Below the pieces are notes generated by a model, which saw nothing but the letters and a program-made list of their open reading frames with translations, had not been told where the DNA came from and did no database searches. From positions 124,001-188,000 of the forward strand of contig JAVSML010001012.1 of the NCBI GenBank assembly GCA_038503035.1: a stretch of 64,000 bases of DNA. The letters are read 5' to 3'. This DNA is from Crocodylus rhombifer. Lineage: Eukaryota > Chordata > Crocodylia > Crocodylidae. Below, piece by piece: positions 9,800-20,205 of the stretch (positions are counted from its first letter, which is position 1; each line of letters starts with the position of its first letter). The translations under genes were made by a program, and so were the position numbers.

Positions 9800-11356
9800 A
9801 AAGGATTGAAACGCTGGATGCAGATATAGAGGTGTAGAGATAGTGTGCATAGAAGCAATATCCATGGCTGAAGTAAAAAAATAAAAATAAATCCATGGGA
9901 AAAGCCCTTGAAATGGATAGAGAAAAATGAGGGAGGCAAAAGTTGGGCACCGGAGAACAGGTCCACTGCTTCTTACAAAGAGGAATGGTTATTGACCCAT
10001 GGCCCTGTCATAAGCAAACTCTGTTTGTGGAGCAAAACATGATAGCAGTCAAGCTGCCATGGCTTGTGGAATATGTAGGTCAAGAAGAGTGAGTGTAAAA
10101 CATGTACAGGATGACTGGTCTGGATTACAATAGGGGTGGCAGTTACACTGGAAGCAATTGAGAGAGCTGTTTTGAGTTGATGGAGACCAAAGAGTCCTGT
10201 TCCACCCCCATGACTTTACTGACAGATAAATGAGATGGTAGCAACTGAAAAAAAAGGTTCCAGGGGGATGTCTGAAGAGGAGCTGTGTTGGGATCACTGC
10301 TGTGATGATACATGGGACATGAGATGAGCTTGACTAACAAGATGAGGGGCAACATGAAGTGGGCATGAGTAGCTGTTATTTGCTGGAAGACTGAGGTCTG
10401 AGAAAATGTTAAACATCAGAAAGAGTGGATGGTTAGGGAAGGTTGCTGGGGTTGCAAATGCAAAAGGGGTTGGCTATGATAATGCTCTGTGAGGAATCTG
10501 ACAACCATTCAACACTGCAGAAAGTCAGTTGAAAACTATTCAGCTTGGCATATGCAAACTCTCTCACTTCCAGGGATGCAAGAAATGGTGGAAGAAGACT
10601 AGAGTATTATTACAGACTAAATGTTAGTGCAGTTGGTAATTATGGACAAAATTTTGGGTTGCAGCATTTCGGAGGGAGGTGATATTTTTCAGATGTGGTT
10701 TAGCTTCAGACCACAGAGATGCCACTACTAAAGGGGCTCTGAGTTTGGTTTCAGAGAATATCATTATAGCAGCAGGAGAGGAAATGATTGAGTGAAGTTG
10801 ATGAGATGAACTGGTTAAGAACAAAAGGGAAGGCCAACTGGTAACAATGCTGGAGGCATTGACTTTGCCGTTTAGAGGCCAAGGCTTTTCTTCCCAGGTA
10901 GTTGGTCAGGATTGTCATAACTGAAGGGAGCTGCAGAAAACATACAGGTATTGGTGGAGAGCAGCTTATGTTTAAGAAGGAAGTGAGCTCATGAAAACCC
11001 CATTTAAGGCTTTATGGGTTGGGGAGTTCCTCAGGCTTCTTTGGAAACCCAACAAGCAAGCAAAATAGATATTAGAACAATGGCACATACGTTCAGGGAC
11101 ACGTGTCACTTGAGCAAAAAAGATGCTGATTTGGTATGTATCCCTGCGTAAATTAGTTTTGAGTGGTCTTTTAGATTGACAAAATAGCAACAAGGTCTAC
11201 GCTGGGGAGAAAGAAGGTCACAATCTCTTGGTCAGATGCAAATGCAAGAAAAATTGCCATACCAATTACTGGTGCTGAAACAACAGTCCAGTGACACCCA
11301 CCAGTTGCAAAATTAGCTGGCAAACCACATCCTCGGTAACAGGGGCTGGCTGTCTG
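9800..11356. other. No gene seen
   Basis: Mixed AT-rich sequence without bounded elements. It may hold further decayed LINE sequence, because recognisable L2-like coding lies at 12040-12500 on the minus strand, but I could not align any of it convincingly. Confidence 0.4.
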
Positions 11357-11364
11357 TCATTGTT

Positions 11365-11606
11365 CAGGGGTTTTCAATCTTTTTTTTGGTTGGGGTACCT
11401 CCAGTGGCCGGTCGAGAAGCAGGGGGTCCCCTGGTGGCTGGTTGCCGAATGGGGGCAAGGGGTCCCATGGCGGCTAGGGGAGGGGTCCCCCTGCATGGCA
11501 GTGAAACTGGAAGTGCCAGCAGCTTCTCTGTGTCACTACCACGTACCCCCTGGGGCCTTCCAAAATACCCCCCAGGGGTAAATGTACCTCCAGTTGAAAA
11601 CCCCTG
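11365..11606. mobile_element. hAT-like element, target duplication not seen
   Basis: The left end reads CAGGGGTTTTCAATC and the right end CAGTTGAAAACCCCTG, a good inverted repeat of about 14 bp. The 8-bp flanks tcattgtt and gtctagtc do not match, so one side may be altered. The interior is GC-rich and contains two near-repeats of 'ggtccccctg'-type sequence. Open frames of 95 to 131 codons here overlap in several phases and are not called genes. Confidence 0.65.
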
Positions 11607-11686
11607 GTCTAGTCGCATTAGGTTTGAATTTGTCATTTGTGCTCTGATCAAGGCTCTTAACTGCTTGCATTGAGAGTCATCTAGTG

Positions 11687-12017
11687 CAGTGGTTAACTTC
11701 TTTTGTACCAGGACCCATTTGTAAACATCACTGGGCAGTCCTGACCCAGTGCCCCTCACTCCCGACCTCCTGCTCCCAGGCTCACAGTGTATGGGGCCAG
11801 GGGGTAGGTGTGCGGCATGGGGGGCCCCAAGCAGCCCCTCGCAAGCTGGAACTCTTGACAGCCTGCAAGGGAAAAGTCAGTTTCCCACACTTTTCCAGTT
11901 TAAAGGAGAATCCATTTTTAAAGCTCAGTGATCTGTTTTTAAAGTTTGTTTGTGACCCTTTCATATATTCTTGCGACCCATTTTTTGGGTTGCGACCCAG
12001 TGGGTTGAGAAATGTTG
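11687..12017. mobile_element. hAT element with perfect 8-bp target duplication
   Basis: The left end reads CAGTGGTTAACTTC and the right end GGGTTGAGAAATGTTG, a decayed inverted repeat. The flanks are identical: atctagtg at 11679-11686 and 12018-12025. The 3' part carries a short internal inverted repeat, gcgacccattttttgggttgc. At 331 bp with no transposase it is non-autonomous. Confidence 0.9.
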
Positions 12018-12039
12018 ATCTAGTGGTCCTGTTCAGTTG

Positions 12040-12500
12040 GATAAAATGTAGAGTGGGTTAAATGTCATTCTCATTTTGAAAATTATCTTATCCATGCTGC
12101 CCAGCAGTTCCATGTACACATTGAACAGAATTGGGGATAAGATGAATCCTAAGAAATGCTGCATAAGAGCTCCCTAGGGCTGGGACTGCTGTTACTCAAA
12201 ACTAGCTTTAGGAATTGCTCCAAGACCAAAGAATGAAGTAGCCCCAAGGCAATCTGTCTGTTCCTCCAACTGTAAACAAATCAAAAACTTCTCATGATCA
12301 ATAGTATTGAGGACAGGTGTTTGTTACCAGGAGGAGATCATTGACTACTTCTGTAAGAACATTTGGAATCAGATTGACTGAGTCTGTGAAGATTTCAATT
12401 ATTTATTTCTCAGAGGGATTATTAGCTTGCCATGATCTCCCCATAATCTTAACTAAAACTGGTCAGTATTGAGCCACAGTTTCTTGTTTAATTTGATCAG
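12040..12500 (-). pseudogene. L2-like LINE reverse transcriptase remnant
   Basis: Read on the minus strand, the sequence gives NTIDHEKF near 12300-12325, corresponding to the 'FDTVDH' region of L2-type reverse transcriptases. Farther on comes LSPILFNVYMELLG at about 12100-12142, corresponding to the 'GSVLSPLLFNIYM' segment. Spacing and order fit an RT palm domain. Stops and frameshifts lie between the two, and the catalytic YADD box is not found. The hAT at 11687-12017 lies just downstream in element orientation and may have interrupted it. Confidence 0.55.
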
Positions 12501-13740
12501 ATACCAGAGCAAGAATAGATCTGTGCCAAGGAGTTATTTGGGAGAAGTGCTTTTAGGAGGCATTTGCAGAACAAGAAGACTGCTTGAATTGCAGAAGAGG
12601 CTGGTTATTTTGTGTAGAGCATGGTAGTAGAAAACCTGGCTCATTTCAACAGAAAAGGAGGACTTTTGCTTTTATTTACTCTGAGTTATTTATATAGCTT
12701 GTGTTAGAAATGTGATATTGGAAAAAAGAGGCTCTGGTTCTGAGTAGCAAACATGAATTCAGCTGCATTTATTAACTGATTGATTAAATCTCTGTTTCAG
12801 AGAAGGCTTAACCTTACACCTTCATAAGATGACGAACAAGTTTAAATCTGTGTCGTCTTGAAGTTAATGGCAACATTTCTATTGAAGCCAATGCAGTCAG
12901 GAATTTTACTCACAATTCTCAGTCTAATAAACATGACTATGTGTGGCTACAGGCTGTGTTACAGTAAAGGCAGGGCTGTGAATTGACTGTGGCATCAGGA
13001 AGGAGAGGATAAGCGTGAGTCAGGAAACTCCAACTAATATAAACACATGACAAATGAATGAGGAGACCAGACAAGTAAATCGCTTTTTGTACAAATATTC
13101 CTTTTTGAGGTCTGCCAGAGTGTGAAGATCTCTCTGTGAAAATAAGATTGGCAATTAGTATTAATTGATTTGGTGTTTAACATCAATTCAGATGAACTCA
13201 TTTAGGATTAATGTGGTCATGAATGTAGTTTTGGGAAGAACTGATTGTATTCCATCACTTCTGGATGAATAAGCTCCCTCTGAAACTGCTAATGAAATTT
13301 CAACAACTGCTGAACAGAATGTTTCATTAAGTGTATATAAGCCCAAAATAGCTTTCAAGAATCCTTTCCCCCCTCCATTTCATTGCTGGAGCCACATGCT
13401 TTGATTTAAGTTGCAAAAAGAGATGGATATGGCTTTCATGTCTAATGCATTTCCCTTTCGGAAAGCATTTTGTATGGCAAGACTGGTTTAAGTGTCTTGT
13501 CCTTGGTATCAATTACTACAGTTGTGGTTTCTAGTTCAGAACAAAGCTGTTTCACATGTCTATGGGTAATAAGTGTTGACAGTTGATAATGCTGGTGACT
13601 TCTCATTATGGCTGGAATATGAATTATGCCAATTATTACAAAACTCAAATGATAGATTTATAAATTTAGCTCTAGGGCTTGTCACACTGGAAGATTCTGT
13701 TTCATCTGGCATTAAACTATATAATGTTAAACATCTTACT
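12500..13740. other. No gene seen, one ancient repeat module
   Basis: AT-rich sequence. The only recognisable feature is the self-complementary module at 12856-12912, listed separately. Confidence 0.45.
12856..12912. repeat. Ancient self-complementary repeat module
   Basis: The core reads ttgaagttaatggc, then caacatttct, then attgaagccaatg. It follows a near-palindromic pattern of the form tgaagtcaatgg...ccattgacttca. Diverged copies lie at 37529-37575 and 60400-60440. I recall this pattern as widespread in amniote genomes but do not assign a family name. Confidence 0.4.
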
Positions 13741-13748
13741 TAAACTTA

Positions 13749-14072
13749 CAGTGGTTCTCAACCATGCTGCTGGTGGCACCCTGGGTGCCTTAATCCTTTC
13801 AAGAATGCCATAGGATGCCACTCAATGTTAGCACTGTTAGATGTGCAGACATGATTTACAAGATAAACCCAGAGATTTCAAATAGAAATCCATAGTGTTA
13901 GAAACAGTTTGACCTGCTGTGGTCTTTGAGTTCTTTACAGCAGAAAAATTGCTCTGCTATTTTTCTGTAGTCAAAAAATGAGTGAAAGCTATGAGCTGGC
14001 ATTTTCTGAGGATTGCCTCCAGTCTACTGAGACTTAAGGTAGCCCTCAAATCTAAAAAATTGAGAATTACTC
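13749..14072. mobile_element. hAT-like element (CAGTGGTTCTCAACC)
   Basis: The left end CAGTGGTTCTCAACC is a near-consensus hAT terminal repeat; the right end AATTGAGAATTACTC is its decayed complement. The interior begins tgctggtggcaccctgggtgcc and runs through an AT-rich body. The flanks do not give a convincing 8-bp duplication, so the right boundary is approximate. Confidence 0.6.
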
Positions 14073-14422
14073 TTGCAGAATAAGGAAATATAGAACTGTG
14101 ACTGAAATGGCATTTTTAATACTTGTCTTCTGGTTCTCCCCTACCTACACCCCTCCTGCTTGTATCTGGTTATTGCATCCAGTGGGATATTCAGACTGTT
14201 GTTTGTAAACCTCTGCAATATTAAGGCCCGTTGAGTTGAATAAGGACCTTGTCTTATGTCTTATTTACACAGGGGATTTCAGCCATCATCATAGTTACCA
14301 GTGCAAGCCTCTGGTTTTCTCTGACAGGCTTGCTGTAAGGCACACTCTGTACCCTTTTCAAACAGGGGTGTGCTGCACTTCTGCGACTCACAGGTTAAAT
14401 CGACTCAGCCTTGTGTTCATAG

Positions 14423-14923
14423 CTAGGGACAGAAATCACACACAAATTGGCATAAGTGATTGGAAACCGGTTCAACTCTGTAACATAACAGAAGTTCAGC
14501 ACACACAAAGCTCTGTCAAAATGTCTGAAACCGGTTTAAGATAAACTTGGTTGGATGTAGTATCAGATTGAACTGATTTAGGTTAAGTTGGTTTATTGAA
14601 CTTCTGTCCCAGATCCCCTCCAGATTCAAGTTAACTCACAGTCCTCCAGCATCCCAGGATGCTAGGGAACCTTCCTCATAAATCCCCTCTCGCAGGGTAG
14701 GGTGGGCCAGCCTTGGTCCAAGCTGGCTGTTCCAGCCTAGCAGGGAGGTGTGCTCTAGCACCCCCTGGCTTCTGGCCTGGGCCACTGCAGGCATGTGGCT
14801 GCATTATTGGAATCAAAAGTGAATGTCTGTTCACTTGCTTATCAGTTCAGTTATGCAGTTTAGACTAACCTGGGAAGATTGAATTGATTCAGCCTTGGGG
14901 TTTTTGGCTGTCTGTACTTGGCC
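14423..14923 (+). repeat. Unclassified repeat family, short copy
   Basis: This block aligns by eye with 49797-50945. Its 5' part (ctagggacagaaatcacac, ggaaaccggttcaactctgtaac, gaaaccggtttaagataaac, gaacttctgtccca) and its 3' part (caccccctggcttctggcctg, ccactgcaggcatgt, gaattgattcagccttggg, gtctgtacttgg) both match. The middle is shorter than in the other copy. The 5' module ends in opposed cagaagt-like words and contains several copies of the palindromic word aaccggttt. No coding sequence is evident. Confidence 0.65.
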
Positions 14924-14929
14924 CATGAG

Positions 14930-17285
14930 GGGTTTGTAGAGATCAGACTCTACTGGTAACTGGGCCGCCAGTGACTGTGACAGGAACAAATCCCATGCTA
15001 TTCACAAGGTTTCAGCTATGAATCTCCTCACTACCTGTGGCTTTAAATAATACTGTTAATACTACTTGAGCATTTTTAATGGCTTAATTTTCATGTTAAT
15101 AGTAGTATTTGCATTCAAGCTAGTGCCTGGTCTGGAGTGATTATGGGTTTAAGCTGTAGATTAGTTTTTATAATTATTCATTTGGAGTCAATGTAGTGCA
15201 TTGTGTCAGTCTGTATATACATACTTAAAATTGTTCAGGAAACTATTTGCTGACCTGTCACTTTTTTTTTTTCATTTAAATAAAATCAATGTAAACCTGT
15301 TTTGAAAACTGAAGACTTTTTATGGGGAAATTTACTTGCAAAATATAATTTTAAATGAGTCTTCATAGAAGCATTTGAAAGCAATAATTTATACTTTTGT
15401 GACTTCAGAATTATACCATTTTTGTTTCATGTGTCTTTGGTTGTGTGTCTGTATGTGGTCTAGTGTGTGGGTTTTTTTCCTTGTGCAAATTAAAAGCCTC
15501 TTCCTCACTGGATGCCTGACACTACTGTGAATTTAAACATGTCCCTGGAACAGTGTGTTCTGGATTGCATTTTGTAGATAGTTGTCTCCATTTAACACGG
15601 TCTACAAGAAACAGAAATGGTGGGCGTACACACTAATGCATGAGTCAGCTTGCAGAGACTGAAAGGCAGTAATATGAACACTAATGCTTATCTGCCACAA
15701 CAAGCTGCCTATTGTCCTCTTGTCTATTGGTGTTTTGGGGGGTCTGTTTGGTTTTTTTTGGTATCGTAGAGATATCCAAGAGTTGCCAGAACTGTCATCC
15801 GAAGTGGTGTCCAAACTAAGGGACATTAGACTGTGATACAATTGGTGATTGTGGTCTAATTGGTTGGTGTTCTTTTGGCTGGGAGTGGGGATTAGTGTGT
15901 CTGTACAAAATGTGCGTGTATATACCTGGACAATGTCTGTGACCTATTTTGGACAGTTTCCTATTAAGTCCGCAACAAGGGCAGTGATTACTTGTCCTCC
16001 TGAGCTCCATACAGGAGGTGGGACACTGTGTCCCTTCAGAACTACAGGAACTCAAAAGTTGACTCTGACCTCTTAAAAGTCACTCATTTCTCTGCATCAT
16101 GTTCTTTGGATTTCAGAACATTTGTGCCTGCTATTGAGTTTCTGAAATAATGCCTTATGGGGACATCTCTGGAATTACTGGGCATGTGTTGTGCAAAGCC
16201 ACTGCCATAAGTTAAAGGGTAGCAGTCTTACAGTGTTAACCAGCAGTACTGAGGTTGACCATTTCCAGGTTGAGTTTTGATTTTGGGCATCAAAAATAAA
16301 ATGATGTGAGCTGACTAAAGTACAGAACATGTGTCAAAACTTGTTCTGGAAAAGGTACCACCCAAATACACAGCTGTGAAGATATCGGGTTTACTAAATA
16401 TAACTTATGCAGAGACCTCGGGTGGCTGACTCTTTATACCAGCTTCATGGAGCCATGCAAGCTTGTTTTGTCTTGTTTATAAACTTTTCTTGTATTGCAT
16501 TGCCTATCTAAAACACTATATGTACAAAAACTTGTCTTAAATATTTGATGTTTTTCTTATGGATTTCTGACGCTTCAGTTGGTGGAAAGATTAAATGGCC
16601 AGGTTGACCTTCAAGGGCAGCAGAATTTCTAGGTGCTTCATTTTCATGGTGGGGAGGCTGGATGATAAAAATAAATTAATAAAAAGATTATCAGCTACCC
16701 TGACTTCATGGCAACAGAAGTTGATTTGTGGCCTAATGAATAAAATAAATGTCTTTGCTGTCTTGGTGTATGCTGTGAGGCAGTAATGCTGCTTTGACCT
16801 AGGAGCACTCTGCATCTTTGGAAAAGCAAAAGGGCTACAATGAACACTGTCTAGTAAGGAAATGTTAGAAAACTTCTACAGTATCCTTTTTGGCAGAGAA
16901 AATTTAGTAGGAGAAAAATATATAGAAGCCGACTTGTGTGGTAGGTGGGGTTCTTGGAAGCCATGAGTGTATAAAAATAAAGGTGTTGTGAAAAGCCCAA
17001 AAATATGCTGTACCTTTCATTTCTATCTATATTAAATTATAAAACCAAGCTTTTCATATAACAAAGTTTGCTTTGTTGAAACACAGAGCTTGAGTCTAAG
17101 GGCTGAGGTGGAAGGGAGGCTTCCATTGAATTTTTAAGCTGGAAGTAATGCACCTATCAAATGATTTTATTATCTCAATTTTCCTTTTCAGGGTTTGTAT
17201 TGTTTGAGGCCAGGGTTGTATGCAGCTGTGCTTGTTCTTTGGTTAGGCTCTACTTTGTAGGGGGAAGAATGTTTAGAGGCCCTAT
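14930..17285. other. No gene seen
   Basis: Long AT-rich stretch. T runs occur at 15261-15272 and elsewhere. Short open frames on both strands near 15602-16076 match nothing I know. No bounded repeat was found. Confidence 0.45.
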
Positions 17286-17287
17286 AG

Positions 17288-18240
17288 TTTCATGGTTTCT
17301 GGGGTCGGAAGGGACCTGAGCGGATCATTGAGTCTGACCCCCTGCCATGGACAGGAAAGAGTACTGGGGTCAAACGACCCCCAGCAATGTGTTCATCTAG
17401 CCTCCTCTTAAAGACCCCCAGGGTAGGGGCCAGCACCACTTCTCTTGGAAGTTGGTTCCAGATCCTAGCCACCCTGACAGTGAGGTAGCGCCTCCTGATG
17501 TCTAGCCTAAACCTGCCCTCTGCCAGCTTGTGACCATTATTTCTGGTCACTCCTGGCAGTGCTCGGGGGAACAGGGACTCCTCCAGTACCTGCTGGTTCC
17601 CTCTGACTAGTTTGTAACAGGCCACTAGATCCACCCTTAGCCTTTTCTTGTGGAGGCTGAACAGGTTCAGGTCCTGTAGCCTGTCCTCATAGGGCTTGCC
17701 CTGCTGTCCCCTTATCATGTGAGTGGCCCTTCTCTGGACCCTCTCCATGTTGTCCACATCCCTCCTGAAGTGCGGCACCCAGAACTGGACGCAGTATTCC
17801 AGCTGCCGCCTGACCAGTGCTGCATAGAGGAAGAGGATCATGTCCTTAGCCCGGCTTGAGATGTATCTGTGGATGCATGACAAGGTACGGTTAGCCCTAC
17901 TGACCGTGACCTTGCATTGTCAGCCCATGTTCATCTTGGAGTCATTATTGACTCCAAGATCTCTTTCTGCCTCCATGCTCTCGAGAACGGAGTTTCCCAT
18001 CTTATAAGTGTGCTGCTGGTTCCTACTGCCCAAGTGCAGCACCCTGCACTTGTCAGTATTGAAACCCATCCTATTTTCATTAGCCTATCCCTGTCCAGGT
18101 TCTGCTGTAATCTGTCTTTCCCTACTAGCATGCCCACCTCACCCCAAATCTTGGTATCATACCTGTAAAATGATTTTTGAAAAATTCTGTCTGCTCTCAA
18201 GTCACCTGGCACAGTTTTGCTAGAGGGATGCTGTGTTTGG
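17288..18240 (-). mobile_element. CR1 LINE, 3' part, minus strand
   Basis: The 3' end of a CR1-type element lies in reverse orientation. On the minus strand it starts in a degenerate region (TKIWGEVGM, DRLQQNLDRD near 18100-18170) that corresponds to the stretch just after the reverse transcriptase catalytic box. It continues into the long open frame at 17290-17883 and ends in a tail (gaccccagaaaccatgaaac on the minus strand, 17290-17309). It is better preserved than the copy at 3660-4632, which suggests a younger insertion. Confidence 0.85.
17290..17883 (-). pseudogene. CR1 ORF2 C-terminal fragment, open for 197 codons
   Basis: The fragment covers the C-terminal part of CR1 ORF2, downstream of the polymerase active site. 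Visible landmarks in order are LYAALVRRQLEYCVQFW, ERVQRRATHMIRG, YEDRLQDLNLFSLHKKRLR, DLVACYKLVRG, GRFRLDIRRR, WNQLPREVV and GVFKRRLDEHIAGG, close to the family pattern. The frame has no internal stop. On the upstream side (17884-18240) the coding continues only with frameshifts, and the endonuclease and catalytic palm are absent, so this is a truncated relic despite its length. The Met start is incidental. Confidence 0.85.
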
Positions 18241-18244
18241 GTTC

Positions 18245-20009
18245 CAAAACACCAGACCTGTGTATGTTTTTCAATTTCCTGCATCTTGGCAGGCTTCTAT
18301 CACCATTCCTGCCATCAGCTTATACCACTTCCTCTGTTTCTCTTGCATGAAAGTAACACTGCGTGGCCTGCAGGCTCCCCAAGACCAGAGCAGGCATTGA
18401 AGGTCCTACTTAAGATACTCTTTCCCAGATCCTCAATCTTTTTATACGCACACTGGGTTAGCGGGTAACATCTTTAGAGGCTGTGTTATAAGGTTCCAGA
18501 AACAAATATTTCTTTAGTACAATAAATATACAGATCTAGACGGAAGAACAAAGGCTTGCCCATGCTTCCACGTCCCTGTTTCATTTCCAGTCTAAAGGAG
18601 GAGTCCAGGATCTGCCTGTTGCACTCCCAAGTTTGCCTTTATTTCTAATAAAAGGGGAGATGAGACTCCTTTCCCAGCCTCTGTCAGATCAGGCAATCTG
18701 CTTCTCTGCAGGTAGCAGGTGGCCTCTCTACTACCTTGTTTCTAGGTTTAAGACTTGAACAACAGGTTTGCCCTGAGCAGAAGTCATCTCTATCTAAGGG
18801 TGCTCCCTTTTAATGGGTGATAAAGTTGAAAAACCTGTTAGCGATGTGCCAGGTACAAAAATTTCTCATATTGTAGAGGTAATTAAATAAGGAAAACAAA
18901 AACCAAGTCCTATAGTCAAAATGGGTTTTGCAGTCTGGCATGCATACTAAGTCAACACTGTTAGACAGAATTTATAAAATGCACGCAGAATCCCAAGAGT
19001 TATCACACAGCTTTAAGAGGAGAATATACACTCTGTCAGGCTAGGAAGCATGGACTTCCAGCCAGGGAGAGGAGACCTTTGGGGTTTGGAGTGGTGATGA
19101 GTAGGAGCACTGCTCTGCCTCATTCAGGCAACCTGGAAGAAGTGCTCTGGAGTAAAGCCCTGTAGAGTTCGCAGAGTACAGTTTTTGGAAAGTTTGTGAA
19201 TTTTTACAAACTCAGCATGGCCAAGGGAGATGTGGCAGCAGAAGCTAAAGAGACTTTGGCCTTTGCAGAGAGGAACGTCTGCCATAGAAACCAAGAATAA
19301 AGTTTGTCCTTGGAGTACTTGTGATTGCATCTGAATCACAGAAGAATTTGCCCTATTAACCAGAGCTGTGCTAGTTTGGCACATAGGACTTTAAAAGTGT
19401 GCAAGGCTGTATACTCATTTCTCCTGACCCTGCTCCCCTGTGGCATTTGTTCATCCCACCTTACAAAGCAAAGACAGGTTATGATGGCTTTCCTCTGCAG
19501 AAACAGTAAATTTCTGGAAGACCAGTAGCAACCTCTATGGTCACATGCCTGAAAGGTAAGTGGAAGGTGCTGCTGCTTTCTTTGGTGAGTGAGCCCACAA
19601 GATTCATGCTTACTGAAAATCTAATCGCATCTTTTTTGCTTGATGAGAATCTTGGTGTTAGAAGTGAAGAAAGTGGTACATAAGACTCGCACTCCACATG
19701 CTTGAGATCACAAATGCTAAGTTACTTAAGCCACTGGTAACTTTTTCTCCTTACGATGGACAGAAGAGGTTTGTACCTGGTGCATGTGGAATAGAATGAA
19801 TGCCATGATGATAAGTCTCATGAGCTTGGGATCTGCTTTGAGAACCCACGTGACAAGGGCTGTAATCCATGAACAGCCAATGGTCCAGGGACTCCTGATG
19901 GTCTGACTGGCCTTTAGATGGCTACAGCTAGGTCTGCAAAACAAACACATTCTGGTATTGTCAGACAACATAACTGCCTTTGCTATGCATCTTGACAATT
20001 GAGGGCAAG
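18245..20009. other. No gene seen
   Basis: AT-rich sequence with small open frames on both strands and no recognised domains or bounded repeats. Confidence 0.45.
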
Positions 20010-20017
20010 CTTTAGGA

Positions 20018-20197
20018 CAGGGGCAGGCAATTATTTCAGGTGGAGAGCAGCTTACTGAGTTTTGGCAAGCCATTGGGGACCGCATGACAAGCGGACATGG
20101 GCAGATAAATATTAATTTTCTAAATTTCTTTAGGGGCTCTGCAGGCCAGATAGAATGATCTGACATCTGGCCCAGGGCTGCATTTTCCCCACCCCTG
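20018..20197. mobile_element. Short hAT element with target duplication
   Basis: The left end reads CAGGGGCAGGCAATTA and the right end TTTTCCCCACCCCTG. Flanking 8-mers are ctttagga (20010-20017) and ctttaggg (20198-20205), one mismatch. The 180-bp body has no coding capacity. Confidence 0.8.
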
Positions 20198-20205
20198 CTT
20201 TAGGG

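Noticed and set aside
17884..18284. Open frames on both strands next to the CR1 coding block
   Set aside because: The minus-strand one is frame-shifted CR1 coding; the plus-strand ones are its shadow.
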